A stretch of DNA of 64,000 bases from Budorcas taxicolor (lineage: Eukaryota; Chordata; Mammalia; Artiodactyla; Bovidae), in the NCBI RefSeq assembly GCF_023091745.1, contig NC_068926.1:42060001-42124000 (forward strand). The letters are read 5' to 3'. Below the pieces are notes generated by a model. The model saw nothing but the letters and a program-made list of their open reading frames with translations. It had not been told where the DNA came from and did not search any database. This document shows positions 51,733 to 64,000 of the stretch, in pieces. Numbering within the stretch: position 1 is the first letter of the stretch; the number at the start of each line of letters is the position of its first letter. The translations under genes were made by a program, and so were the position numbers.

Positions 51733-53394
51733 TATTTAAAAAAATAAAATAATGGTTATGTAGCAATACAAATTATACAAGCTATAAGATAAGTGAAAAA
51801 CAACATTACAACTAAATATTTTTCAATAGAAAATTAGAATAGAAATAATTGCATCCCTTCAACAAAAAAAGGAAAGAAAAATAAACAAATGATTAGAATA
51901 AAATAAGAGGGAGGAAACATACATGATGATATTTTCTTGCCAAGTACTCTACAATATCCATGTAGCTTTTAAAAAATCTGTATTATATCAAGAGCATTGC
52001 TTTAAATCATATTTATTTATGAAAAGACTTCTTGGAGAAATAGAAATATCATGACAGCTTTTATCTGCCTCACATATCTCTTTTCTCCTAGAGGAAAATA
52101 AACTGATTAGTTTGCTTTCTTATACAGCAATCTGTCTATTGCTAGTTTAATTCTTATCCTGAAGTTTAGGTCACTGAACTAGAAACAGAAGCCAGTATTG
52201 TAGTTTGTATTCAGGAATTCAATCATAGTTAAAAGGCAAACTCTTCCTTGAGTCACCCTGCTCATACTACTAGAAGAAATCTACAAAGTCATCTGCTCAA
52301 TGTTTCAGAGTCTATAAATGCTGGTGAACTACATTAAAAAAATAAGATGAGGCTGAATCAACTAAAAGCATTTAAGTCCACGCAGCATGTTACTATTATG
52401 ATTCAGGGCATGAGCTCACTAAGAAGAAAAATCCTTCCAACCTTTACCAAATGTTCAAATCTAATCACGTCTCAAGCTTATTATCATTGTAAATTAATAG
52501 TCACAATCATAGACTCAATTCTGGGCTGAGAGAAAATCAACAGCCTCTGTATCCAGAGCTCCTTCTGGTTTATGTTCTGCATATGTGGCTCATTTATTTT
52601 TCTCAACAAATATGTTCACATTTTTGATTGTATAGTTAAATATTTCAATTTTATTCTACCATTCACTAAACTAGATGTAAATTAATTTGAAGGGAACATG
52701 ATGGCGATGGAACAATCTCCTTCCTTGAAAACAAATGCATCATCTCTGTCCTGATGTTTATGTTCTGTGAAATTCCTCAGCTGACTTGGAAATTTATATT
52801 TCAGTGGGGTGCCATTATATGCTGTGGTGCTCTGCCACAATCGCTCCTATCCACACTTGAAGAAGAAATCTGGGGAAACATTTTTATGGTCCGTTTTCCA
52901 AATGCACCTTTTATTTCATTTTAAAGTGTATCTTTATTGAGATTCATTTTTCAAAAGTAAAATGATCTATGCATTTTAAATATGTTTGTTTTGCCCAATA
53001 GTTATAAGATATTATTCGACAACACATTTCTCTACTCACTGATAACAGAAAATGTTAATCTTATAGTCAAAAAACAAAATGAGAAGAAAAGAAGTTCTGT
53101 ATACATTTAAAATGTGACAAATATACAGAGGGTAACTAGGCTGTAATATAATGTTTTATGGGTCATAGTGACAGCACCTATTCTGAAACATATGTTATCT
53201 GCATGGTGCTTTAAAAATAGGGAAAAGAAAGAAAACATCATTCAAAAATGAAGTACTAGGCTTTAGTATTATGAAACTGTCAAAATTTCCTATGAATGGG
53301 TATTTCCATATCTTCCTTGACACTTGAAACTGAATTGAGTATGGTTTAGAAAGCATTTAATACAGCATCTTCTGATCTCTATCAGAGCTGCCTC

Positions 53395-53760
53395 AAGCTC
53401 TGATTACAGCATTTACTACTCTGTTGCCTTGAGCAAGTTAACTGCAGTGTCTGTGTGCAAAGTGTGTTATCAGTGAGATAAGCAGAACAATGTCTCTTCT
53501 ATGTCATAGTGGAGTTGGAAAGGTAAGTGAGGGAAAAAGGAAGAATTCATGCAGACTTAGTTCTCTATGTGTCAAACATGAGCCGGGTAGTTTCCTAGAA
53601 AGACCTTAAAAAAAAAAAAAAAAAAACTCTATGCAACAAATACTTTTATTCCAATGGTATAGGTGAAGATTACAAGTTATCAAGTTATGTTTTTCTCAGG
53701 GGCACAAAACTATATGGCAAAGGTGGAATTTGAATCCCGATCTCTTCATTTCAGGGATAA
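53395..53760 (+). repeat. Ancient MIR/L2-like remnants and A-run
   Basis: TGCCTTGAGCAAGTTAACTG resembles the MIR core, and GAATTTGAATCCCGATCTCT resembles a MIR or L2 end. A run of A lies at about 53608-53626. Confidence 0.45.
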
Positions 53761-54251
53761 TGAGGTGACGGGCTGTCCTGGTTTGCCTTGGCCTGTCCCA
53801 GTTTTGGATCTGAAAGTTTGGAGTCCAGGCACACTGGGACTGTTGGATTTTGAGTTTTAAAATACACTAAAAATCAAAGTTATTGACCTGCATGTTTGTC
53901 TTCCTTTTCCTTTTATTACTATCTATCTTGTTACAAAATTAGCTTGTCTTTACACTGTTTTGAAAACCACCATCCTGATCTATAAGACTCTGATCCAATA
54001 AGTTCAGAAAATAATTTTCATGTTGGCATATTAAAGGCCCTGAGAAATCCTGCAGTAACAATTCCAATTACTTTAATTGGTCAGCATTGCCCAAACTAAT
54101 AACCATTTAAAATTTTTCTTTAACATCAATTAATTTCTATAAAAATAGCATTTGTATAACATACTTTGGGCTGTCAGAAGTTTTATAGTCTGATACATTT
54201 TATACAGCCATTTAAAAAATAGCATCATTCAGTTAAAATTATTATAAACTA

Positions 54252-54464
54252 GGCAGACGCTTTGGCTCAGAGGGTAAAGCGTCTGCCTGCAATGCAGGAG
54301 ACCTGGGTTTTATCCCTGGGTCAGGAAGATCCCTTGGAGAAGGAAATGGTAACCCGCTCCAGTATTCTTGCCTGGAAAATTCCATGGACAGAGAAGCCTG
54401 GTAGACTGCAGTCCATGGGATCGCAAAGAGTCGGACACGACTGAGCAACTTCACTTTCACATTC
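54252..54464 (+). repeat. Bov-tA SINE with target-site duplication
   Basis: A full copy, flanked by ATTATAAACTA (54241-54251) and ATTACAAACTA (54465-54475). Confidence 0.92.
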
Positions 54465-54849
54465 ATTACAAACTAAATGATATCTCCCTAGAGAATCACA
54501 TAATATAATTACGCTGTTTCTTTATCACCAAATTATCAACATTGTCAAAAATGATGAGCTCTAGGAACAATAATTAAGCTTGTAAGAAAGTTTACAAAGT
54601 CTCTTTTCTTTAAGCTTCTTGGCAATGGCCTGAAATCAACTAACACCATAGAAAAGAAAAAAAGAAAAAAAAGAAATACATTATAAACTTAAAATTATTC
54701 ACTTCTCTTAATTTCGAATTCAAGTGAAGTCTACCCTCTGGGAAAGAGCTGTCTGTGATAAGGTCATCTCTACTTTCCTCTAAAGCCTTTTAAATACATG
54801 CCCTTTGTGGCTTCACTGAATAAAATCACAGAATCTTCATTAAGATCCA

Positions 54850-55970
54850 GCATCACTGGAACAACAGGAACTCTCACTCATTGTCAGTGGAAATGCAAAA
54901 TAGTACAGCTACTTTGGGAGACAAATCATTTCTTGCAAAACTAAACATACTTGTATGTAATCAAGCCAACACACTCCTTGGTGTTTACCCAAAGGAGTTG
55001 AGACATGAAGCCCACTCAAAATCATCACACATGTTAATAGCACCTTTATTTATAACTGCCAAAACTTGGAAGCAACCAAGATAGTCTTCAATAAATAAAA
55101 GATAAATAATGTGAGGTACATGAAGACAAAAGAATAGTATCAGAGTTAAAAAGAAGTGAGCTACCAAGGCACCGAAAGACTCAGAGGAATTTTAGATGTA
55201 AATGACTAAGTGTAAGAAGCCAATCAAAAAAGGGCACATATTACATAATTCTAACTGTATGACTTTCTGGAAAAGGTGTAACTATGGAGATAGCAAAACG
55301 ATCAGTCAGTGGTGGCCAGGTGTTGGTGGTGGGAGGAGGGATAAATAAATGAAATGCAAAAGGGCTTTTAGAGCCACGGAAATGCTCTGTATGAAACAGT
55401 AACAATGAAAGCATGCTATTATCTATTTATCCAAACCTGTAGAATGCACAAGGCTGAGAGTGAGTGGGCTTTTCTTTTCTTTGTTTATTTTTATATTGGA
55501 TTTTAATTTTATTCACTTCCATATAACAGCATATATAAAATGTGGCACAGAAAAAAACATTTATGAAACTTGCTCACTCCCTTGAGATTGGCACGGATTA
55601 CATACTTTAGAAAAAAGAAAAAGCCAACGATGGAAGAATTTTCATCTCTAAGGGTAGATTTTATTTGGAGATAGCCAAAAGTCATTTTCAGACTAAGTCT
55701 TGTGAAATGTGGTAGGGAATAGCCTGAACAAAACAAACAAACAAAACTGAAAAAAGGGTGAATGGTAACATAAACTATGGACCTTGGGTAATTACAAGCC
55801 ATGTGTCAACACAGGCTCCTCAGTTCCAACACATGCATCACTCTGGTGAGGGAAGTTGATATTGGAAGACTCTGTGAGGTATAGGAACAGGGTACATATA
55901 GGAAATCTCTGTACTTTCTGCTCAATTTTGCTGTGAACTTAAACCTGCTCTAAAAATAATGTCTTAATTG
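54850..55970 (+). repeat. Ancient L1 3' region, degraded
   Basis: CTCATTGTCAGTGGAAATGC and TTGGAAGCAACCAAGATAGT correspond to the L1 ORF2 end. CTCAATTTTGCTGTGAACTT with CTGCTCTAAAAATAATGTCT is an old L1 3' end. The middle (about 55480-55780) is not recognised. Confidence 0.65.
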
Positions 55971-57030
55971 TTGTTTAGTTGCTGAGTTATGATTGACTCT
56001 TTGCTACCCCATGGACTGCAGCATGCCAAGCTTCCCTGTCCTTCCCTATCTCCCAGAGTTTGCTCAAACTCATGTCACTGAGTCAATGATGTCATACAAT
56101 CATCTCTTCCTGTCATCCCCCTCTCCTACTGCCTTCAATCTTTCCAGTATCAGGGTCTTTTCCAAGGAGTCAGCTCTTTGCCTCAGGTGGCCAGAGTATT
56201 GGAGCTTCAGCTTCAGCATCAGTCCTTTAGTATTCAGGACTGATTTCCTTTAGGATTGACTGGTTTGATCTCTTTGCAGTCCAAGGGACTCTCAAGAGTC
56301 TTCTCCAACACCACAGTTCAGAAGCATCAATTCTTCAGAACTTAGGCTTCTTTATGGTCCAACTCTTACATCAGTGCATGACTACTGGAAAAACCACAGC
56401 TTTGACTAGACAGACCTTTGTCAGTATAATGTCTAATGTTTTTGCTTTTTAACACTTTGTCTAGGATTGTCACAGCTTTTCTTCCAAGGAGCAAGCTCTT
56501 TTAATTTCATGGCTCCAGTCACATCTGCAGTGATTTTGCCCAAGAAAAAAAGTCTTTCACTGTTTCCATTATTTCCGTTATCTATTTGCCATGAAATGAT
56601 GGGACTGGATTACACGACCTTAGTTCTTTGTTGAGTTTTAAGCCAGCTTTTTTTTCACTCTCCTCTTTCACTATCATCAAGAGGCTCTTTAGTTCCTCAT
56701 TGCTTTCTGCCATAAGGGTGGTGTCATCTGCATATCTGGGGTTATTGCTGTTTCTCCCATCAATTCTGATTCCACCTTGTGTTTCGTCTGGCCCAGCATT
56801 TTGCATGATGTACTCTGCATACAAGTTAAAAAATCAGAGTGACAATATACAGCCTTGACACACTCTTTTCCCAATTTTGAACCAGTGCATTGTTCCAAGT
56901 CCGATTCTAAATGTTGCTTCTTGACCTGCATACAGGTTTCTCAGGAAGCAGTTAAGGTGGTCTGGTATTCCCATCTCTTTAAGAGTTTTCCAGTTTGTGT
57001 GATCCACACAGTCAAAGGTTTTTTTAAAAT
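55971..57030 (-). mobile_element. BovB fragment, old and degraded
   Basis: The reverse copy begins TTGTTTAGTTGCTGAGTTAT on the plus strand and ends near CACACAGTCAAAGG. Minus-strand translation still shows RYADDTTLMAESNEE within 56582-56824, but small deletions break the frame repeatedly. Confidence 0.88.
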
Positions 57031-57744
57031 TTATCCTTAAGTCTTGATTAGAAAACTAATAAAAATGCAACATCTTTATAAGCACAGAAGATGTATCACA
57101 TTTACAAGAGTGAAAAGACAGCTCCATTGGCAAGAAACCAAAATGAACATCTTTTCTATTATTATTTTCTTTGAATAATAAAAATAAGTTTTTAATTCAC
57201 TGGGAAGAGAGACTCTTGAAAGTAAAAAGAATATATTGAAAACAACATACTCAAATCAACACATAGTCTGGTTTTGATTCACCCAAAGGTAAAGACTTTC
57301 CTTAGAGGCCGATATTTCACTTTGTTCACTTCTTAGGAATCTTCAAACAGTTGAAATTTCCTTATTTTTGTAGTCTGAACAATAAAAACAATACTTTCCA
57401 GGGTTATTTATGGACTGATTCCAGCAGAGGTGACCAGCTACAAGTCACTACAATCTTTGATAGAAGGAGGAGCTATTTGAGGGTCATAAATTTGGCAAAA
57501 ATTACAAATACTGGCTTATGGGTTTTAGTGCCTAAATTTGCACATCACATAATCATGGTATTAAATTTGGGAGAAATCTCAGCAATCATGGACATTTATT
57601 CCCTTTGCAGATGAAAAAATAAGGACATGAGATGAACCCAGATATCATGCATTATAATTCAAACAGTGATAATACATTTTCATTTTTCTTTGTATAATAT
57701 GTGTATCTCCATAGTTTAATATATCATTTCCATTACTTTTTATA

Positions 57745-59552
57745 CCACGCAAATAGAGACCAAAAGAAAGCAGGAGTGGCAATACTCATATCCGATAAAG
57801 TAGACTTTAAAACAAAGGCTGTGAAAAGAGACAAAGAAGGCCACTACATAATGATCAAAGGATCAATCCAAGAAGAAGATATAACAATTATAAATATATA
57901 TGCACCCAACATAGGAGCACCGCAATATGTAAGACAAATGCTAACAAGTATGAAAGGGGAACTCAACAATAACACAATAATAGTGGGAGACTTTAATACC
58001 CCACTCACACCTATGGACAGATCAACTAAACAGAAAATTAACAAAGAAATGCAAACTTTAAATGATACATTAGATCAATTAGACCTAATTGATATCTATA
58101 GGACATTTCACCCCAAAACAATGAATTTCACCTTTTTTTCAAGTGCTCATGGAACCTTCTCCAGGATAGATCACATCCTGGGCCATAAATCTAAACTTGA
58201 TAAATTCAAAAAAATCGAAATCATTCCAAGCATCTTTTCTGACCATAATGCATTAAGATTAGATCTCAATTACAGGAGAAAAACTACTAAAAATTCCAAC
58301 ATATGGAGGTTGAACAACACACTTCTGAATAACCAACAAATCACAGAAGAAATCAAAAAAGAAATCAAAACATGCATAGAAACTAATGAAAATGAAAACA
58401 CAACAACCCAAAACCTGTGGGACACTATAAAAGCAGTGCTAAGAGGAAAGTTCATAGCAATACAGGCATACCTCAAGAAACAAGAAAAAAGTCAAATAAA
58501 TAACCTAACTCTACAACTAAAGCAACTAGAAAAGGAAGAATTGGAGAACCCCAGAGTTAGTAGAAGGAAAGAAATCTTAAAAATTAGGGCAGAAATAAAT
58601 GCAAAAGAAACAAAAGAGACCATAGCAAAAATCAACAAAGCCAAAAGCTGGTTCTTTGAAAGGATAAATAAAATTGACAAACCATTAGCCAGACTCATCA
58701 AGAAGCAAAGAGAGAAAAATCAAATCAATAAAATTAGAAATGAAAATGGAGAGATCACAACAGACAACACAGAAATACAAAGGATCATAAGAGACTACTA
58801 TCAGCAGTTGTATGCCAATAAAATGGACAACGTGGAAGAAATGGACAAATTCTTAGAAAAGTACAATTTTCCAAAACTGAACCAGGAAGAAATAGAAAAT
58901 CTTAACAGACCCATCACAAGCACGGAAATTGAAACTGTAATCAGAAATCTTCCAGGAAACAAAAGCCCAGGTCCAGACGGCTTCACAGCTGAATTCTACC
59001 AAAAATTTCGAGAAGAGCTAACACCTATCCTACTCAAACTCTTCCAGAAAATTGCAGAGGAAGGTAAACTTCCAAACTCATTCTATGAGGCCACCATCAC
59101 CCTAATACCAAAACCTGACAAAGATGTCACAAAAAAAGAAAACTACAGGCCAATATCACTGATGAACATAGATGCAAAAATCCTCAACAAAATTCTAGCA
59201 ATCAGAATCCAACAACACATTAAAAAGATCATACACCATGACCAAGTGGGCTTTATCCCAGGGATGCAAGGATTCTTCAATATCCGCAAATCAATCAATG
59301 TAATTCACCACATTAACAAATTGAAAAATAAAAACCATATGATTATCTCAATAGATGCAGAGAAGGCCTTTGACAAAATTCAACATCCATTTATGATAAA
59401 AACTCTCCAGAAAGCAGGAATAGAAGGAACATACCTCAACATAATAAAAGCTATATATGACAAACCCACAGCAAACATTATCCTCAATGGTGAAAAATTG
59501 AAAGCATTTCCCCTAAAGTCAGGAACAAGACAAGGGTGTCCACTTTCACCGC
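57745..59552 (+). mobile_element. L1 ORF2 fragment with open frame but lacking both ends
   Basis: One open frame crosses the whole 1.8 kb piece (its first ATG, 57701, lies outside the L1). Present: the endonuclease from HANRDQKKAG onward, with GDFN, the SRIDHI segment and SDH, then the RT segments SPGPDGFTAEFY, YRPISLMN, SIDAEKAFDKIQ (motif A) and SGTRQGCPLSPLLF (motif B). Missing: the endonuclease N-terminus with its first catalytic residues, the catalytic FADD box, the C-terminal part, the 3' untranslated end and any poly-A tail. TACTTTTTATA lies at both borders (57734-57744 and 59553-59563). No active product is possible. Confidence 0.92.
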
Positions 59553-60225
59553 TACTTTTTATAAAATATGTGATTTTATCAATATCACATTTTTAATTTG
59601 AGTTTATTTCAGTTACATAAACACTTTTTAAACCTAAACCACAAAACATAAGAGATAAATCTTGTCAAGCAACTTTTTTGTTGCATGTCAAAAATACTTT
59701 AATATTCATTGTAGAGGATGACAACATGCCAACAGTGAGTTTGGTCATTTAAAACATTCAAGGAGCAGAATCATTTTCATGAAGCCACCACAGCACATTT
59801 AATGCATGATGCTAATTACTGAACTCAAAGTGATTATATTATTTTTCAACAGGCCTCATAATTAAGAAAGTTTGAATTCCTGTTTTAAGTCTTTTTCTGA
59901 GTAAAATGGGATTCTCGGAGGAAAGCCATTATTTAAGGTGACATACAATGCCAGTCCTATATTATGGTTGAATTCCTTAACACCTGCAGGTCCCAACAGA
60001 CACAATTCAAACTAGGTCCAAACTGTCCACATGACAAGGTACAATAGATGGTTATATATTGCAAGTCATTGAAGACCCTGAAAACACCAAAAATCTATCT
60101 CAAAACAGAAATGTATGCAAATTAGTTTTAAGATAATGTCAAATCATCTAAATCATCTGTCTCTTTGTCAACATTTTTTTCTTGAGAAATATAAAATGCT
60201 CACTGCAACTGTCCCATTTAAACCC

Positions 60226-60297
60226 AGGTGTGGGCTGCCGTCTATGGGATCGCACAGAGTTGGACACGACTAAAGCAACTTAGCAGCAGTAGCAGCC
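60226..60297 (+). repeat. BovA SINE 3' fragment
   Basis: GGTGTGGGCTGCCGTCTATG through CAACTTAGCAGCAGTAGCAG. Confidence 0.88.
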
Positions 60298-60678
60298 ATG
60301 ATAGTTCAGATCTGATTACTATAGAATTTTATATTTCAGCCAGCAAAATAACACTACTTTTCTGCAACAGCTGAGTAAAAGAACACAACAGATGCTCAAG
60401 ACAAAAATTTAAACCTCATCTTATGGCAATTATAATTATCTATTTTTTCCTTTCCCCCGTCTTGATATATTCAAAATATTGACTTATTTTTCACTTCATT
60501 CCTCTTCATTTCTACAAATCTCTCTTATGTGCCTACTCTGTGCAAATCCCGGCATGGGCTGTGGGGCTAACAAGATGGAAGGATGCAGAGTGTCTTTCCG
60601 AATCTTGTTTTCAATCCACAAACACCTCTCAACTGAATTTATATTCATATATTACAAATGTAGGGTTGTGATTTTTGC

Positions 60679-62057
60679 AATTTGGAAAACTCAGCAGTGG
60701 CCACAGGACTGGAAAAGGTCAGTTTTCATTCCAGTTCCAAAGAAAGGCAATGCCAAAGAATGCTCAAACTACCGCACAATTGCACTCATCTCACATGCTA
60801 GTAAAGTAATGCTCAAAATTCTCCAAGCCAGGCTTCAGCAATACCTGAACCGTGAACTCCCTGATGTTCAAGCTGGTTTTAGAAAAGGCAGAGGAACCAG
60901 AGATCAAATTGCCAACATCCGCTGGATCATGGAAAAAGCAAGAGAGTTCCAGAAAAACATCTATTTCTGCTTTATTGATTATGCCAAAGCCTTTGACTGC
61001 GTGGATCACAATCAACTGTGGAAAATTCTGAAAGAGATGGGAATACCAGACCACCTAACCTGCCTCTTGAGAAATGTGTATGCAGGTCAGGAAGCAACAG
61101 TTAGAACTAGACATGGAACAACAGACTGGATCCAAATAGGAAAAGGAGTATGTTAAGGCTGTATATTGTCACCCTGCTTATTTAACTTCTCTGCAGAGTA
61201 CATCATGAGAAACGCTTGACTGGAAGAAACACAAGCTGGAATCAAGATTGCCAGGAGAAATATCAATCACCTCAGATATGCAGATGACACCACCCTTATG
61301 GCAGAAAGTGAAGAGGAACTAAAAAGCCTCTTGATGAAAGTGAAAGAGGAGAGTGAAAAAGTTGGCTTAAAGCTCAACATTCAGAAAACGAAGATCATGA
61401 CATCTGGTCCCATCACTTCATGGGAAATAGATGGGGGAAACAGTAGAAACAGTGTCAGACTTTATTTTTTTGGGCTCCAAAATCACTGCAGATGGTGACT
61501 GCAGCCATGAAATTAAAAGACGCTTACTCCTTGGAAGAAAAGTTATGACCAACCTAGATAGCATATTCAAAAGCAGAGACACTACTTTGCCGACTAAGGT
61601 CCGTCTAGTCAAGGCTATCATTTTTCCAGTAGTCATGTATGGATGTGAGAGTTGGACTGTGAAGAAGGCTGAGTGCCGAAGAATTGATGCTTTTGAACTG
61701 TGGTGTTGGAGAAGGCTCTTGAGAGTCCCTTGGACTGCAAGGAGATCCAACCAGTCCATTCTGAAGGAGATCAGCCCTGGGATTTCTTTGGAAGGAATGA
61801 TGCTAAAGCTGAAACTCCAGTACTTTGGCCACCTCATGCGAAGAGTTGACTCATTGGAAAAGACTCTGATGCTGGGAGGGATTGGGGGCAGGAGGTGAAG
61901 GGGACAACAGAGGATGAGATGGCTGGATGGCATCACTGACTCGATGGACGTGAGTCTGAGTGAACTCCGGGAGTTGATGATGGACAGGGAGGCCTGGCGT
62001 GCTGCAATTCATGGGGCCGCAAAGAGTGGGACACGACTGAGAGACTGAACTGAATAA
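60679..62057 (+). mobile_element. BovB LINE, 1.4 kb, 5'-truncated, little diverged
   Basis: Starts TTTGGAAAACTCAGCAGTGG in the RT domain and ends GACTGAGAGACTGAACTGAA. The RT frame is open to 61156, where TAA replaces the Gln of VCQGCILS; frames 61298-61498 and 61431-61898 carry the rest. The YADD motif is kept near 61278-61289. Confidence 0.93.
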
Positions 62058-62274
62058 AATGGAGAGAACTGGCAAGTGTAACAAATCCATTTATTTCCCT
62101 CCCTCCTCATGCCACAACCACCATTCATACAACTACCAGTTATTGTCTGGATTGCTCCTGAAATCTTCCTAAAAGCTCCTGTCACCAAGATCCATTGTCA
62201 CCTGGGCAGCCCATAATCTTTGTGTATCAAACCTATAGCCATCGTTCTCCTCTAGGGCGTTCTGGCTGCTCTCA

Positions 62275-62493
62275 TGCATGCTAAGTTGCTTCAGTTGTGT
62301 CCAGCTCTCTGTGACCCTGTGAAACCATAGCCCATCAGGCTGGTCCATGTGGATTCTTCAGGCAAGAATATTGGAGTGGGTTGCCATGCCCTCTTGTAGA
62401 AGATCTTCTTGACCCAGCTATCAAACTTGAGTCTTTTATATCTCTTGCATTAAGCAGATGGGTTCTTTACCACTAGCATCACCTGGGAAACCC
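62275..62493 (-). repeat. Bov-tA SINE, diverged
   Basis: GCTAAGTTGCTTCAGTTGTG through AGCATCACCTGGGAAACCC. Confidence 0.85.
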
Positions 62494-62769
62494 TCAGGAT
62501 AAGACAAATAATTCCTTAGAGGTCAACAAGGCACATATATGTCTGTAAAGTATTCTTTATCAGAAGTCCCTCAAAACTCCTCTTTTCAACTTCCAGTCTT
62601 ACAGAAATATTTATACTTTTCTTGGACTGGGGACTTTGTGGGAAGTCATGTTCCCTTCCTTCTTCTAATTCTTATCTCTCCCTCAGGTTTTAAATTCCAT
62701 ATGATTCCCTCAAAAAAGGAAGCCTTTCTTGCTTACAGATCTGGGAATAGGAGCCTCTTAAGGGTGCTT

Positions 62770-63150
62770 TCCTTTGTTCATTCAGAAAGCCTTCTGCTAA
62801 AGAGCTGCTCTGTGCTAGGCCTACTTCTAGGAGCTAGGAACAAACAAAATCAGGGAACAAACAAACACCAACCAAAAACCTCTGCCTCCATGGCACTTAC
62901 TTTCAAGGTGAAGGAGCCAGACGTTTAACAAACTAATGAATAAATTCATTATGAATACAGTACACAAGGAGGTATTAAACAGAAAAAACTGGAGCAGGGA
63001 AAGGGCAGGGAACACACTCTGATGGGTGGGGGGATTGCAGTTTCAAACTAAGAGCCTGTTGCTAGCTTCCTTGAGGAGACGGCATCTGAATAAAGATCAC
63101 AGAAGGCAGGAGGCTTAGCTTTGCAGATGCGAAGGGGAGAACAGTCCAGA
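62770..63150 (+). repeat. L2-like LINE remnant
   Basis: CTGTGCTAGGCCTACTTCTA, CTCCATGGCACTTACTTTCA and the purine-rich continuation follow the L2 3' pattern I remember, at high divergence. Confidence 0.5.
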
Positions 63151-63198
63151 AGAAGGAAGATTCAGTGCTGAGGGGGAAGGTCTCCTGTACTTAAGAAT

Positions 63199-64000
63199 GG
63201 ATGGCTAACAAACACATGAAAAGACGCTCAACATTACTCATTATTAGAGAAATGAAAATCAAAACCACAATGAGGTACCACTTCACACCAGTCAGAATGG
63301 CTGCGATCCAAAAGTCTGCAAGCAATAAATGCTGGAGAGGGTGTGGAGAAAAGGGAACCCTCTTGCACTGTTGGTGGGAATGCAAACTAGTACAGCCACT
63401 ATGGAGAACAGTGTGGAGATTCCTTAAAAAATTGCAAATAGAACTGCCTTATCACCCAGCAATCCCACTGCTGGGCATATACACTGAGGAAACCAGAATT
63501 GAAAGAGACACATGTACCCCAGTGTTCATCGCAGCACTGTTTATAATAGCCAGGACATGGAAACAACCTAGATGTCCATCAGCAGACGAATGGATAAGAA
63601 AGCTGTGGTACATATACACAATGGAGTATTACTCAGCCATTAAAAAGAATACATTTGAATCAGTTCTAATGAGATGGGTGAAACTGGAGCCGATTATACA
63701 GAGTGAAGTAAGCCAGAAAGAAAAACACCAATACAGTATACTAACACATACATATGGAATTTAGAAAGATGGCAATGATGACCCTGTATGCGAGACAGAA
63801 AAAGAGACACAGATGTGTAGAGCGGACTTTTGGACTCTGTGGGAGAGGGAGAGGGTGGGATGATTTGGGAGAATGGCATTGAAACATGTATGCTATTATG
63901 TAAGAAATGAATCGCCAGTCTATGTTTGATGCAGAATTCAGGATGCTTGGGGCTGGTGCATGGGGATGATCCAGAGAGGTGATATGGATGGGAGGTGGGA
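63199..64000 (+). mobile_element. L1 3' end, runs off the window
   Basis: Begins GATGGCTAACAAACACATGA in the last part of ORF2 (frame 63201-63764, 187 codons, including CWWECKLVQPLWRTVWRFLK) and continues into the 3' untranslated end, still unfinished at 64000. Very similar to the copies at 12141 and 49375; the ORF2 end is open, so the insertion is young. Confidence 0.93.

Larger units (their letters stand above)
43673..64000 (-). other. GRIA2: GRIA2 intron 6, 3' part (incomplete)
   Basis: Upstream of exon 7 I found no exon 6 (expected to end in a short segment before Tyr 295), so at least 20.3 kb is intronic. It holds four BovB copies, three L1 segments and numerous SINEs. Stretches with no recognised element are roughly 43673-44385, 48041-48595, 51735-53390, 53770-54240, 57030-57730, 59565-60225, 60298-60675 and 62060-62270. 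Confidence 0.75.

Noticed and set aside
62539..62928. 129-codon plus-strand frame
   Set aside because: Half lies in a degraded L2-like repeat, and the protein resembles nothing I recognise; most likely chance.
43673..64000. GRIA2 exon 6 or the neighbouring GLRB gene
   Set aside because: GLRB lies upstream of GRIA2 in other mammals, but no glycine-receptor or exon 6 coding sequence is visible here.

Overview
This is vertebrate nuclear DNA from a ruminant, most likely a bovid. The evidence is the repeat content: many tRNA-derived Bov-tA SINEs, BovA/BovA2 SINEs, CHR-2 SINEs, several BovB (RTE-type) LINEs and bovine-type L1 3' ends. The only host gene I can support is GRIA2, the GluA2 subunit of the AMPA-type glutamate receptor. 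It lies on the minus strand, so transcription runs from high to low coordinates.

Six GRIA2 exons are present: exon 7 (43505-43672), 8 (43138-43242), 9 (42354-42464), 10 (40401-40607), 11 (39541-39911) and 12 (34725-34923). All have AG/GT borders, compatible phases and no stop codons, and together they give 1161 bases, exactly 387 codons. They encode the end of the amino-terminal domain, the S1 half of the glutamate-binding domain, M1, the M2 pore loop, M3 and the start of S2. Exons 1-6 and 13-16, including the R/G editing exon and the flip/flop exons, were not found. Positions 43673-64000 are therefore read as intron 6 and 1-34724 as intron 12, both incomplete.

The key functional element is the Q/R RNA-editing module. 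Exon 11 carries a genomic CAG (Gln) codon at 39564-39566. Intron 11 holds an editing complementary sequence at 39244-39272, which by my alignment pairs with the last 29 nt of exon 11 at 27 of 29 positions when G-U wobbles are counted. Exon and intron thus act together, through a double-stranded RNA recognised by ADAR2, to recode one pore residue and set calcium permeability.

The rest is intronic, built from nested transposable elements of several ages: ancient L1, L2 and MIR, a Tigger-like DNA transposon, CHR-2, solo LTRs, BovB, ruminant L1 and Bov-tA. Several insertions can be ordered from target-site duplications. Examples are an L1 end inside a BovB (12124-12626), a BovB flanked by AATATACCATT (45785-48040), a BovB splitting an LTR (about 26493-29273) and a Bov-tA inside a CHR-2 (21673-21912). 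I saw no CRISPR array, bacterial operon, functional tRNA or rRNA gene, and no evidence of an undescribed protein system. The best finding is the editing duplex; the others concern retrotransposon history.
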